NCBI RefSeq assembly: GCF_009695585.1
Contig: NZ_VUNR01000008.1
Location: 1 to 64,000 of the forward strand
DNA from: Anaerovibrio slackiae
GTDB lineage: Bacteria > Bacillota > Negativicutes > Selenomonadales > Selenomonadaceae
Direction: 5' to 3'
DNA: 64,000 nucleotides
Part shown: positions 8,001 to 14,549 of the stretch, one piece after another
Position numbering within the stretch: position 1 is the first letter of the stretch
How the letters are laid out: the number at the start of each line of letters is the position of its first letter
The notes under the pieces: generated by a model
The model's database searches: none
What the model was told of the DNA's origin: nothing
The model's input: the letters and a program-made list of their open reading frames with translations, nothing else
Translations under genes and position numbers: made by a program

Positions 8001-9446
8001 ATGAATTTGAAGGTTATTGCGTATGTACTGAGCCGCCTGCAGTTCTTTGTTACCTTTTCCATGGGGGTTCCCTTCGTGATGGCGCTTTTATGGGGTGAGG
8101 ACTGCGCTATGGACTTTGCCGGGACAATTTTGGTGAGTCTTGGTGTGAGTGTTTATTTTTACAACAATGGCAGGCTGGAGCATGAAAATCTTACCCTGCG
8201 GGAGGGAATTGCCATTACCGGCATCGCCTGGTTTTTGATACCAGTGGTGTCGGCATTGCCTTTTCTGGCATCTCATCAGCTCAATCTGGTGGACAGCCTA
8301 TTTGAGAGCTTTTCGGGGCTGACCTGTACCGGTGGTTCCGTGATAAGTGACCTGGATGTGGTGCCCAGGAGCCTTATTCTGTGGCGGGGAGTGACCCACT
8401 GGGTTGGGGGCTTGGGCATTGTGGTGCTTTTTATTGCATTGTTTCCCCAGCCGGGCAGCGGTGCGGCGCGGATGTTCAACGCGGAGGGAGCAGGTCCCTC
8501 TGAGAGCCGGGTGGTGCCCCGGATAAAGGAAACTGCCAACGCCCTGCTCATTATGTATGTGGCGTTTTCATTGGTGCTGCTGACCTTGCTGCTGCTGTGC
8601 GGCCTGAGCCTCTTTGATGCGGTAAATCTTGCCATGTCTGCTGTGGCTACAGGTGGTTTTGCTACCACCAACGGCAGTGCCGGGGACTTCAACAGCCTGC
8701 CGGTGGAAATTGTGCTGATTATTTTTATGCTGATTGGCGGTGGCAATTTCGGGCTGTATTTTATGGGCTGGAAAAAGGGTTACCGCCACATCCTGAAGGA
8801 CACGGAGTTCCGTGTATATATCTTGATGTTCCTGATTGTTACCCCTTTGGTGATGCTTAACCTGACCAATATCATGGGGCTGGATGGTGGTACAGCCCTG
8901 CGCCATGCGGCTTTTCAGATGGCGTCTATCATGACCTCTACGGGGCTGGCAACCTGCAACTTTGACCAGTGGCCGGCATTTTCCCAGTTCTGCATCATCA
9001 TCGCCATGCTGACAGGAGGCTGTGCAGGCTCCACGGCAGGGGGCATGAAGCTGTCCCGGGTGATTATCCTCTGGAAGATGGTGGGGACGATTATCCAGGA
9101 AAAGCTGCACCCCAACAGCATTGCCAGGGTGCGGCTGGAGGACCAGAGCCAGTCCTCTACGGTGGTGTTCCGGGTGGCACGGTTTTTCTTTCTGTATGTG
9201 ATGATTGCCTTGATTGCGGCATGCTTTTTCAACTTTGACGGGCTGCCGGTGGTGGACTCCGTCATGCTGGGGCTGTCCTGCATGGGCAACATGGGGGTAG
9301 CCTTTGGCGCGGCTTATACCTTTTATGATCTGCCGGATATGACAAAGGTTGTCTGCTGCCTGTGCATGGTCATCGGCAGGCTGGAGATTTTTACTTTCCT
9401 TGCCATGCTGCAGCCAGGGTTCTGGAAGCGTGACAGCAACTGGTAA
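8001..9446 (+). CDS. trkH: TrkH-type potassium channel subunit, second copy
   Basis: The 481-residue membrane protein is of the TrkH/KtrB superfamily. Its P-loop segments are LTCTGGSVI, VATGGFATT, TSTGLATC and CMGNMGVAF, and GGCAGSTAGGMKLSR, a common TrkH signature, lies after the third pore. AGGTG precedes the start. It closes the trkA-trkH-trkH operon, which ends at the strong hairpin at 9489-9550. Two unlike pores beside one TrkA suggests channels with different affinity or ion preference (K+ against Na+/K+), which is inference only. Confidence 0.88.
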   Translation: MNLKVIAYVLSRLQFFVTFSMGVPFVMALLWGEDCAMDFAGTILVSLGVSVYFYNNGRLEHENLTLREGIAITGIAWFLIPVVSALPFLASHQLNLVDSLFESFSGLTCTGGSVISDLDVVPRSLILWRGVTHWVGGLGIVVLFIALFPQPGSGAARMFNAEGAGPSESRVVPRIKETANALLIMYVAFSLVLLTLLLLCGLSLFDAVNLAMSAVATGGFATTNGSAGDFNSLPVEIVLIIFMLIGGGNFGLYFMGWKKGYRHILKDTEFRVYILMFLIVTPLVMLNLTNIMGLDGGTALRHAAFQMASIMTSTGLATCNFDQWPAFSQFCIIIAMLTGGCAGSTAGGMKLSRVIILWKMVGTIIQEKLHPNSIARVRLEDQSQSSTVVFRVARFFFLYVMIALIAACFFNFDGLPVVDSVMLGLSCMGNMGVAFGAAYTFYDLPDMTKVVCCLCMVIGRLEIFTFLAMLQPGFWKRDSNW

Positions 9447-9488
9447 ATAACTGGCACAATCGTCAGCAAAAGAGCAGGAAATATCAAC

Positions 9489-9550
9489 AAAAGCATCAAA
9501 AAACTCCCTTGCAGGTGGCTAGTCTGCAAGGGAGTTTTTCGATGCTTTTG
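9489..9550. terminator. Bidirectional terminator between trkH and the SIS isomerase gene
   Basis: A long, nearly perfect hairpin pairs AAAAACTCCCTTGCAG with CTGCAAGGGAGTTTTT around a 9-base loop. The outer flanks AAAAGCATC and GATGCTTTT extend the stem. T-runs on both strands serve the two convergent genes. Confidence 0.85.
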
Positions 9551-9552
9551 TT

Positions 9553-10200
9553 TTATTTCTCAAAAAATTCGTTTTCCACCGCGATGCACAGCAGGTGGTA
9601 GATTGGCAGGTGGTATTCCTGAATCTTGTAGGTTTCCAGCTCAGGGGCGGCAATCACGATATCGCAGAGGTTCTGCATGCGGCACTGGCGGTTGCCAATA
9701 AGACCGATGGTTTTGATGCCCAGGGTTTTTGCCAGCTGCACGGCATAAATGACGTTGGCGGAGTTGCCGGAGGTGCTGATGCCGATGAGGATATCCTCCG
9801 GGCGGCCAAGGCCCAGTACCTGCTGCGCCATAGCCAGGTCAGGCGCCTGGTCGTTGGCAAAGGCGCTGTTCAATGCCACGGCATTCATCAGGGAGATGGC
9901 CGGCAGGGCTTCCTGCAGGTTGTCACGCAGGTAGTCAGCCTCGTTGGGGCAGACTGCCTTCATCTTCTCATAGAGCTCATCTGTTATAGGGCGCTTCTTG
10001 ACAAAGCCCTTCATCAGCTCCCCTACGATATGCTCGGAGTCGGAGGCACTGCCGCCATTGCCGCAGACAATGACCTTGCCGCCGTTTTTGTAGGTGGTGC
10101 AGAGAGCCTCCACGGCTTCGGTAATAGACTGGCGGCACACGCTTAGGGCAGGGTAACGCTCAATCAGGTTATCAATTTTTGCAAGGGTGGTGTCCTTCAT
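9553..10200 (-). CDS. gmhA: SIS-domain phosphoheptose isomerase (GmhA-like)
   Basis: The 215-residue single SIS-domain protein has VIVCGNGGSASDSEHIVGEL, the phosphosugar-binding loop of sedoheptulose-7-phosphate isomerases, and the later GISTSGNSANVIYA serine-rich loop. GmhA converts sedoheptulose 7-phosphate to D-glycero-D-manno-heptose 7-phosphate, the first step to ADP-heptose for LPS core. This fits a diderm envelope. The other heptose genes are not nearby, so a role with a different phosphosugar remains possible. The insert NEADYLRDNLQEALPAISLM is usual for this family. Confidence 0.82.
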   Translation of the reverse strand: MKDTTLAKIDNLIERYPALSVCRQSITEAVEALCTTYKNGGKVIVCGNGGSASDSEHIVGELMKGFVKKRPITDELYEKMKAVCPNEADYLRDNLQEALPAISLMNAVALNSAFANDQAPDLAMAQQVLGLGRPEDILIGISTSGNSANVIYAVQLAKTLGIKTIGLIGNRQCRMQNLCDIVIAAPELETYKIQEYHLPIYHLLCIAVENEFFEK

Positions 10201-10368
10201 ATATCATCAGTCCTTTCTATTGTCAACGCTAACAATAGTATAATAATGCAAAACGAGAAAAATTGCAATTTATATATGTCTATGATATAATTAAAAAGTC
10301 AAAAAGTTAAAGTTTGTAAAAACCAGACTTTGCGAATGTTCAATTTGAGTGGAAATGAGGTTGAGAAT

Positions 10369-10647
10369 ATGTCACAGAGAATGACTCTGAATGAGGTAAT
10401 CAGGGAGTATGGCGTGCCGCAGATAAAGCTGGACATCCATGCCAAAGCAAGCGAGTGCCAGAAGCTGCGTGAGAAGCTGATGGATATTGTGAAGCTCAGC
10501 GGAGCCAATGAGCAGGGGTATCTGGATATTGACTGCAAGCTGTACATTGATGTGGATGATATTGACCGCTACCTGTCAGGGGAGCTGGACACCCTGGGTG
10601 AGCTGTATGCTTTCCCGGAGGATATCAAGTCTTACAAGGAGGACTAA
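10369..10647 (+). CDS. Small acidic protein of unknown function
   Basis: This 92-residue soluble protein starts MSQRMTLNEVIREYGVPQIK and ends KSYKED. It has no signal peptide or membrane segment. It looks like an alpha/beta fold with an amphipathic helix (ECQKLREKLMDIVKLS) and an acidic beta region (YLDIDCKLYIDVDDIDRYLS). I do not recognise the family. The start at 10369 has GAGGTTGAG upstream, while an in-frame ATG at 10330 has no ribosome site. The stop lies only six bases before the next start, so the two genes are probably co-transcribed. Confidence 0.65.
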   Translation: MSQRMTLNEVIREYGVPQIKLDIHAKASECQKLREKLMDIVKLSGANEQGYLDIDCKLYIDVDDIDRYLSGELDTLGELYAFPEDIKSYKED

Positions 10648-10653
10648 GAGATT

Positions 10654-11346
10654 ATGAGGATGAAAAAGATAGGTGCTGTGCTGGCAGTGGCAGCCTTCCT
10701 GTTTTCGGCGTCTGCCGGTGTGGCTGATGCGGCAAAGGGCGGTGCCAGGATTTCTGCACCGAAGGTTTCCGCGCCAAAGGCGGCTGCCCCGAAGGCTTCC
10801 GCGCCTGCCACCAAGAAGGCTGACAAGCCAAATCAGGAATATGCGCCTTCCAAGAAGGCAAGCGATTTGAAGGACAAGGCTCCTGCCGCCAAGGCAAATA
10901 ACAACGCTGCGGCCAACGCCAATGCAGCTGCTGCCAACACCGGCACCAAATGGGGCAATGCCCTGCGCACTATGGGCCTGCTGGCTGGCGGCATGATGCT
11001 GGGCAGCATGCTGGGGCATCTCTTTGGCTTTGGCGGCGGCTTTTTGGCAGATGCCATGGGGCTGTTGTTTAATATTATTTTTGCCGTTATTGCCTTTAAG
11101 CTGATTATGATGCTGGTGCGCCGTTTTATGGGAAAAAAGAACGAAACTGCCGGCAATGGCGGCTATGAGCGCTACAACGAGCCTCAGGGCAATCAGTACA
11201 ATCAGTATGGTGCTATGAACGATGCACCGGTTGTGACTGATATCCGCCGTGATGGTGACGGTCTGGTGAATGTGTCTCCGGTTGGCAGCAGCATGGGGAC
11301 TGACTATGACCCGAAGGCTACGGCAGACAAGTACCGCCGTATGTGA
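10654..11346 (+). CDS. Secreted or membrane-anchored Ala/Pro/Lys-rich protein (resembles the front part of Tim44-domain proteins)
   Basis: The 230-residue product begins with a clear signal peptide (KKIGAVLAVAAFLFSASAGVADA). A low-complexity segment rich in Ala, Lys and Pro follows (SAPKVSAPKAAAPKASAPA, then an Asn/Ala stretch). A glycine-rich hydrophobic region (MGLLAGGMMLGSMLGHLFGF) comes next, then a transmembrane helix (FNIIFAVIAFKLIMMLV) with a basic stop. The C-terminal 75 residues are polar. The Gly-rich helix plus membrane helix resembles the region before the Tim44 domain in bacterial Tim44-like proteins, but no such domain is visible. Function is unknown. Confidence 0.7.
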   Translation: MRMKKIGAVLAVAAFLFSASAGVADAAKGGARISAPKVSAPKAAAPKASAPATKKADKPNQEYAPSKKASDLKDKAPAAKANNNAAANANAAAANTGTKWGNALRTMGLLAGGMMLGSMLGHLFGFGGGFLADAMGLLFNIIFAVIAFKLIMMLVRRFMGKKNETAGNGGYERYNEPQGNQYNQYGAMNDAPVVTDIRRDGDGLVNVSPVGSSMGTDYDPKATADKYRRM

Positions 11347-11408
11347 TTTGTCAGGTAGGCAGGGCGTGGTTTTGCTGTGCCTGTCACAGCTGGTGATATT
11401 TTAGCGGG

Positions 11409-11561
11409 TTATTTGCTGGCTGCGGTGATGATTTTTTGCAGCTCCCGCACCTGGTTCAGGTGGGTTTCGTAGTCCAGGTCATTGGCATCGTACTGCATGC
11501 GCTTTTTCAGCTCATCAATCCGTGCCTGCAGCCTGCTGCGTACTTCCGGGCTTAGTGCCAT
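11409..11561 (-). CDS. Short helical protein of 50 residues
   Basis: An ATG preceded by AAAGGAGACGATAAAAC opens a 50-codon frame ending in TAA. The product starts MALSPEVRSRLQARIDELKK and continues with heptad-like charged and hydrophobic residues (YETHLNQVRELQKIITAAS), so it is predicted to be one or two amphipathic helices. The ribosome site is nearly ideal, which supports a real gene despite its size. It converges with the gene ending at 11346. I do not recognise a family. Confidence 0.6.
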   Translation of the reverse strand: MALSPEVRSRLQARIDELKKRMQYDANDLDYETHLNQVRELQKIITAASK

Positions 11562-11607
11562 GTTTTATCGTCTCCTTTTCAGAAAAATATTTTTCATTGT
11601 ATAACAA

Positions 11608-11634
11608 ACGCCCCTTGTTTTCAAGGGGCATTTT
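11608..11634 (+). terminator. Short GC-rich terminator hairpin
   Basis: GCCCCTTG and CAAGGGGC pair around a TTTT loop, followed by ATTTTAT. It would stop plus-strand read-through from 10654-11346. It also lies in the upstream region of the 50-residue gene on the other strand. Confidence 0.6.
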
Positions 11635-11822
11635 ATCTGCCTTCACTTTTGAAAAATTTTTGTAAACGAATTTCGTCCGTGCAGTATTGAGGCAAGGAGA
11701 TAATGCTAGCTTGCAAATTTGTGCTGGTAGTGCTGTTGACGATATGAAGGTTTTGTCTCATAATATTTATCATGGAGTAGTATTGTAAGTGACAGGGCTG
11801 ATATGAAGGATTGCTGGATGTG

Positions 11823-12104
11823 ATGGATGCAGATAAGGTACTGAGAGAGGCGGTGGCACTGTGCCGGGAGCATGGTGCAGGGCGCGTGGTTTTGTTTGGT
11901 TCAAGGGCGAAGGGTATGGCACTGCCGGAGAGCGATATAGATATCGCAGTCAGCGGGGTGCAGGATGTAGAGGCACTCCGGGAGGCACTGGAGAAATTGC
12001 CTACGCTGTACAAGATTGATTTGGTTTCGCTGGATGATTGTGCCAATGAGCTTTTGCTGGAGGATATTGCAAAATATGGACGAGAAATGCAGGAAAAGAT
12101 TTGA
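11823..12104 (+). CDS. Minimal nucleotidyltransferase (MNT), antitoxin-type partner of a HEPN protein
   Basis: The 93-residue product carries the polymerase-beta-fold signature GS (residues 26-27) followed by DID with catalytic D38 and D40 (LFGSRAKGMALPESDIDIAV). In MntA/HepT pairs the MNT protein adds AMP to, and so silences, the HEPN ribonuclease. The catalytic residues are intact. AAGGA at 11806-11810 fits GTG 11820 or ATG 11823, and an in-frame TTG at 11811 is too close to it. The gene overlaps the next by 26 bases, the usual layout of these pairs. Confidence 0.8.
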   Translation: MDADKVLREAVALCREHGAGRVVLFGSRAKGMALPESDIDIAVSGVQDVEALREALEKLPTLYKIDLVSLDDCANELLLEDIAKYGREMQEKI

Positions 12105-12498
12105 TTCATACAAAAAATCCCTTGCCAGCCTGGCGGAAGCAAGGGCAAGGGATATGAGTGATTCCTTTGTGCTTAGTGGCACTGGTGCCAAGTTTTCTAT
12201 TACCTTTGATTTGGCTTGGAAGGTCATGAAGGATATTCTGGTGCAGCATTATGCCATCATTGATTTTGTGGCAGGTTCTCCCAGGGATGTTTTGCGTGCT
12301 GCTTTCCGGGCGAAGCTGATAGATGACGAGATATGGATGGAGATGCTCAAGGTGTGCAATCAGCTGGCTCATGACTATGACGGGCAGATAGTTGAGAAAT
12401 ACTGTGAGGATATTGTGAAGGTGTATATAGGCAGGCTGGAGGACTTCAGGGATGTGGCGGAAGCCGTACTGGCAGATGCTGCTCAGGATGATTTTTAG
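12079..12498 (+). CDS. HEPN-domain, nucleotidyltransferase substrate-binding protein (HI0074 type)
   Basis: The 139-residue all-helical protein matches the HI0074 family paired with MNT enzymes. Recognisable segments are a central SITFDLAWKVMKDIL helix, SPRDVLRAAF, and the terminal motif region WMEMLKVCNQLAHDYD. Active HEPN toxins use an Arg-X4-6-His motif, often RNxxxHxY. Here the His (H99) and Tyr (Y101) are present but the Arg position is Cys94. The start is placed at 12079, where GGAGGATATTG precedes the ATG. A longer in-frame start at 12016 would lie deep in the MNT gene. Function as a toxin is doubtful because of the missing Arg. Confidence 0.8.
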   Translation, partial: DEKCRKRFDSYKKSLASLAEARARDMSDSFVLSGTGAKFSITFDLAWKVMKDILVQHYAIIDFVAGSPRDVLRAAFRAKLIDDEIWMEMLKVCNQLAHDYDGQIVEKYCEDIVKVYIGRLEDFRDVAEAVLADAAQDDF

Positions 12499-12510
12499 GG
12501 AGGTGAGGCT

Positions 12511-12771
12511 ATGGTAGTACATGGTGCGGTGATTATTGAGCAGGGGGTGACTTTTGCCATTGTGGTGGTCAAGCAGACAGTTACCCAGTATACGGTGCGG
12601 GCAATCAGGTTCCGGCAGTCCATTGCGCCGTTTTTTCCCAATATGCCCATTATTCTCATGTCCCAGGACAGGGAGGGCAATCCCCATTACTATGGCAGGA
12701 AAGATATTGTGGATTTTTTGAAGACTGTGCCGCTGGATAAAATTCCCTGGAAGACATACCATATATACTGA
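12511..12771 (+). CDS. Small conserved-looking protein downstream of the MNT/HEPN pair
   Basis: The 86-residue product starts after an excellent TAGGGAGGTGAGGCT ribosome site, 12 bases past the HEPN stop, so it is probably co-transcribed with the pair. It is beta-rich (VVHGAVIIEQGVTFAIVVVK) with a C-terminal segment YYGRKDIVDFLKTVPLDKIP that resembles a small alpha/beta fold. There is no signal peptide. I do not recognise a family. A terminator follows directly, so the three genes form a closed unit. Confidence 0.65.
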   Translation: MVVHGAVIIEQGVTFAIVVVKQTVTQYTVRAIRFRQSIAPFFPNMPIILMSQDREGNPHYYGRKDIVDFLKTVPLDKIPWKTYHIY

Positions 12772-12789
12772 ATGAGAGGAAATCATGTA

Positions 12790-12822
12790 AAAAAGACTCC
12801 CCGTTATCGAGGGAGTCTTTTA
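12790..12822 (+). terminator. Terminator closing the MNT/HEPN unit
   Basis: AAAAGACTCCC pairs with GGGAGTCTTTT around a 9-base loop. It lies about 20 bases after the stop of the 86-residue gene. Confidence 0.8.
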
Positions 12823-13047
12823 GCGTTAAATAAGCAGGGGATTAGCTATTGCTTCATGGGCGGGAAAAGGGCGGTGACTGATGCAAGGCTGGCAGAACGT
12901 TTTTTGTCATGGCTTCAGGGAGGTTACAGGTACTACATAAACATTATCCTCTCGCTGTTTGAATAGTTTTGTTATTTGCTGACAGCTGTATTATAATATT
13001 GGTACAGCAGTCCTTTTGTAGTTATGGAAATTATCAGAAAAATATCT

Positions 13048-13062
13048 TGAAAATCATTCTCA
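13048..13062 (+). promoter_or_regulatory. Fur box, upstream copy
   Basis: TGAAAATCATTCTCA matches the 7-1-7 Fur consensus (TGATAAT-N-ATTATCA) at 12 of 14 arm positions. It lies about 55 bases upstream of the DUF3793 start. Confidence 0.7.
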
Positions 13063-13086
13063 ATTGTGTTATATTAATCATGTAAA

Positions 13087-13101
13087 TGATAATTATACTC
13101 A
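13087..13101 (+). promoter_or_regulatory. Fur box, downstream copy
   Basis: TGATAATTATACTCA matches the 7-1-7 Fur consensus at 12 of 14 arm positions. It is centred 39 bases after the first box and ends 16 bases before the DUF3793 start, where it would block initiation or elongation under iron-replete conditions. Confidence 0.7.
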
Positions 13102-13117
13102 ATTGAGAGGTGATAAG

Positions 13118-13768
13118 ATGGACAGGAAACAGTTTGACCAGCTACTGGCATTGCACTGTGCGCCCACGTTGGCGGGGCTGAAGGCTGCCAGCATGGTGGC
13201 GCTGCCGGGGAGGAGCCTGGCGGAGCTGCAGGGATTTTTTGACCTGTATGAAAAATGCTTTGAGTGCAAGGGGCTGAAGGTGCTGGAGCTTCGCCGCCAG
13301 AGGGCTCATGTGCTGCTTTTGATATACCGGCCTGTGGTGCTGCAGCGTCTTCTGAGGCGCAGCAAGGCTCAGGTGTTACTGGCAGAGTGCGGCTATCCTT
13401 CCGGGGGCTCTTTGGATGAGCTGCTGCAGCACCTGAAAGAGAGGATGCAGACGTCAGGGGCTGGCGGCAGGTGTACCATAACAGAGGATTGTGCAGGTGC
13501 AGATGCTGGTTCTGGCGGCAGGGGCACAGGTGCAGGGGAGCGCTTTCCCCATGAGATAGGGCTGTTCCTTGGCTATCCCCCTCATGATGTGGAAGGGTTT
13601 ATCCGGTATGGAGGACAGAATTTCCGCCAGTGCGGCTTTTGGAAGGTTTATGATAATGAAAAGGCGGTTATGCACTTGTTTCACTGCTATGCGGCATGTA
13701 TCAGAAAGATATATGACAGCTTGCAGGAAGGCGCGAGCCTGCAATCCATGATTTGCAGTGCGGCATGA
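13118..13768 (+). CDS. DUF3793-family protein, predicted iron-regulated
   Basis: The 216-residue soluble protein has the DUF3793 hallmarks: an N-terminal LHCAPTLAGLKAASM segment, repeated lone cysteines (YEKCFECKGLKV), and the C-terminal FPHEIGLFLGYPPHDVEGFI followed by GFWKVYDN. The family occurs in anaerobic Firmicutes, commonly beside feoB or flavodoxin, and has no proven function. The start is set by GAGAGGTGATAAG before ATG 13118. A central Gly/Ser-rich stretch (about residues 110-145) looks like a flexible insert. Two Fur boxes upstream and a flavodoxin downstream point to iron starvation response. Confidence 0.78.
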   Translation: MDRKQFDQLLALHCAPTLAGLKAASMVALPGRSLAELQGFFDLYEKCFECKGLKVLELRRQRAHVLLLIYRPVVLQRLLRRSKAQVLLAECGYPSGGSLDELLQHLKERMQTSGAGGRCTITEDCAGADAGSGGRGTGAGERFPHEIGLFLGYPPHDVEGFIRYGGQNFRQCGFWKVYDNEKAVMHLFHCYAACIRKIYDSLQEGASLQSMICSAA

Positions 13769-13869
13769 CAGAGAGCTTTTGTGATGCTGCGGCATGACAG
13801 GCAGATTCTTGTGCTGTAGAGGTATTATAAGCAGATTTTTGTGATTTTATGAGAAGGAGTGGATTTTTT

Positions 13870-14301
13870 GTGAAGTTGGCAGTTGTATATTGGAGCGGTA
13901 CCGGCAATACGGAGCTGATGGCGAAGGCCATGGCTGAGGGGGCGAAGGCTGCCGGTGCGGAGGTGGAGCTCCTGACGCCGGATTTTTTCCCTGCCTCAAA
14001 GCTGGCGGATTTTGACAGCCTGCTGCTGGGCTGTCCTGCCATGGGCAACGAGGTGCTGGAGGAAGCGGAGTTTGAGCCTATGTTCACTGCATTGGAGAAG
14101 AATCTGGCAGGTGTGCCTGTGGGGCTGTTCGGCTCCTATGGCTGGGGCAGCGGCGAATGGATGGAGGACTGGCAGAACAGGTGCAAGGAGCACGGTGCCA
14201 AGGTCTTCGGGGACGGGGTAATCGTCAACAATACCCCGGATGATGAGGCACTGGCAGGGTGCAGGAGCTTTGCAGAGGATTTTGTCAGGGCAAATAGCTA
14301 G
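13870..14301 (+). CDS. Short-chain flavodoxin
   Basis: The 143-residue product opens with KLAVVYWSGTGNTELMAKAM, the FMN-phosphate-binding loop of flavodoxins. It later has LLGCPAMGNEVLEEAEFEPM and GLFGSYGWGSGEWMEDW, matching the flavin-stacking loops. It carries low-potential electrons and can replace ferredoxin when iron is scarce, which fits the Fur boxes upstream of the preceding gene. The start is GTG 13870 with GAAGGAG eight bases before it. A TTG or ATG further upstream would not have that site. It is in one operon with the DUF3793 gene. Confidence 0.88.
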   Translation: MKLAVVYWSGTGNTELMAKAMAEGAKAAGAEVELLTPDFFPASKLADFDSLLLGCPAMGNEVLEEAEFEPMFTALEKNLAGVPVGLFGSYGWGSGEWMEDWQNRCKEHGAKVFGDGVIVNNTPDDEALAGCRSFAEDFVRANS

Positions 14302-14410
14302 GAGAAGCCTGCCAGGGCAAAAGAGCTAAGAGATGAAACTACCTGACGGATAATATAAAAAAGCAGATATTATTTTCTATCGTTAAGAGGATTTTTCAAC
14401 CCCTGTGTCG

Positions 14411-14474
14411 AATATCACAGTATGTGGTGCAAGTATTTTTGGTACTTTGCCATGTGCTGTGATATTTTTTTGAG
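14411..14474 (+). terminator. Long hairpin terminator after the flavodoxin gene
   Basis: AATATCACAG pairs with CTGTGATATT, with an inner stem GGTGCAAGTA/TACTTTGCC, followed by a run of seven Ts. It ends the iron-regulated operon before the sensor kinase gene. Confidence 0.7.
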
Positions 14475-14549
14475 AAATATTTTTCGGGATACTTTGCGAG
14501 ATGCTTTGGAAATAAAAACCATAGAAGTTATAGAAGGCGATGAGCGGCT

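Noticed and set aside
12772-12966. ORF of 64 codons after the 86-residue gene
   Set aside because: It runs straight through the terminator hairpin at 12790-12822 and has no recognisable domain.
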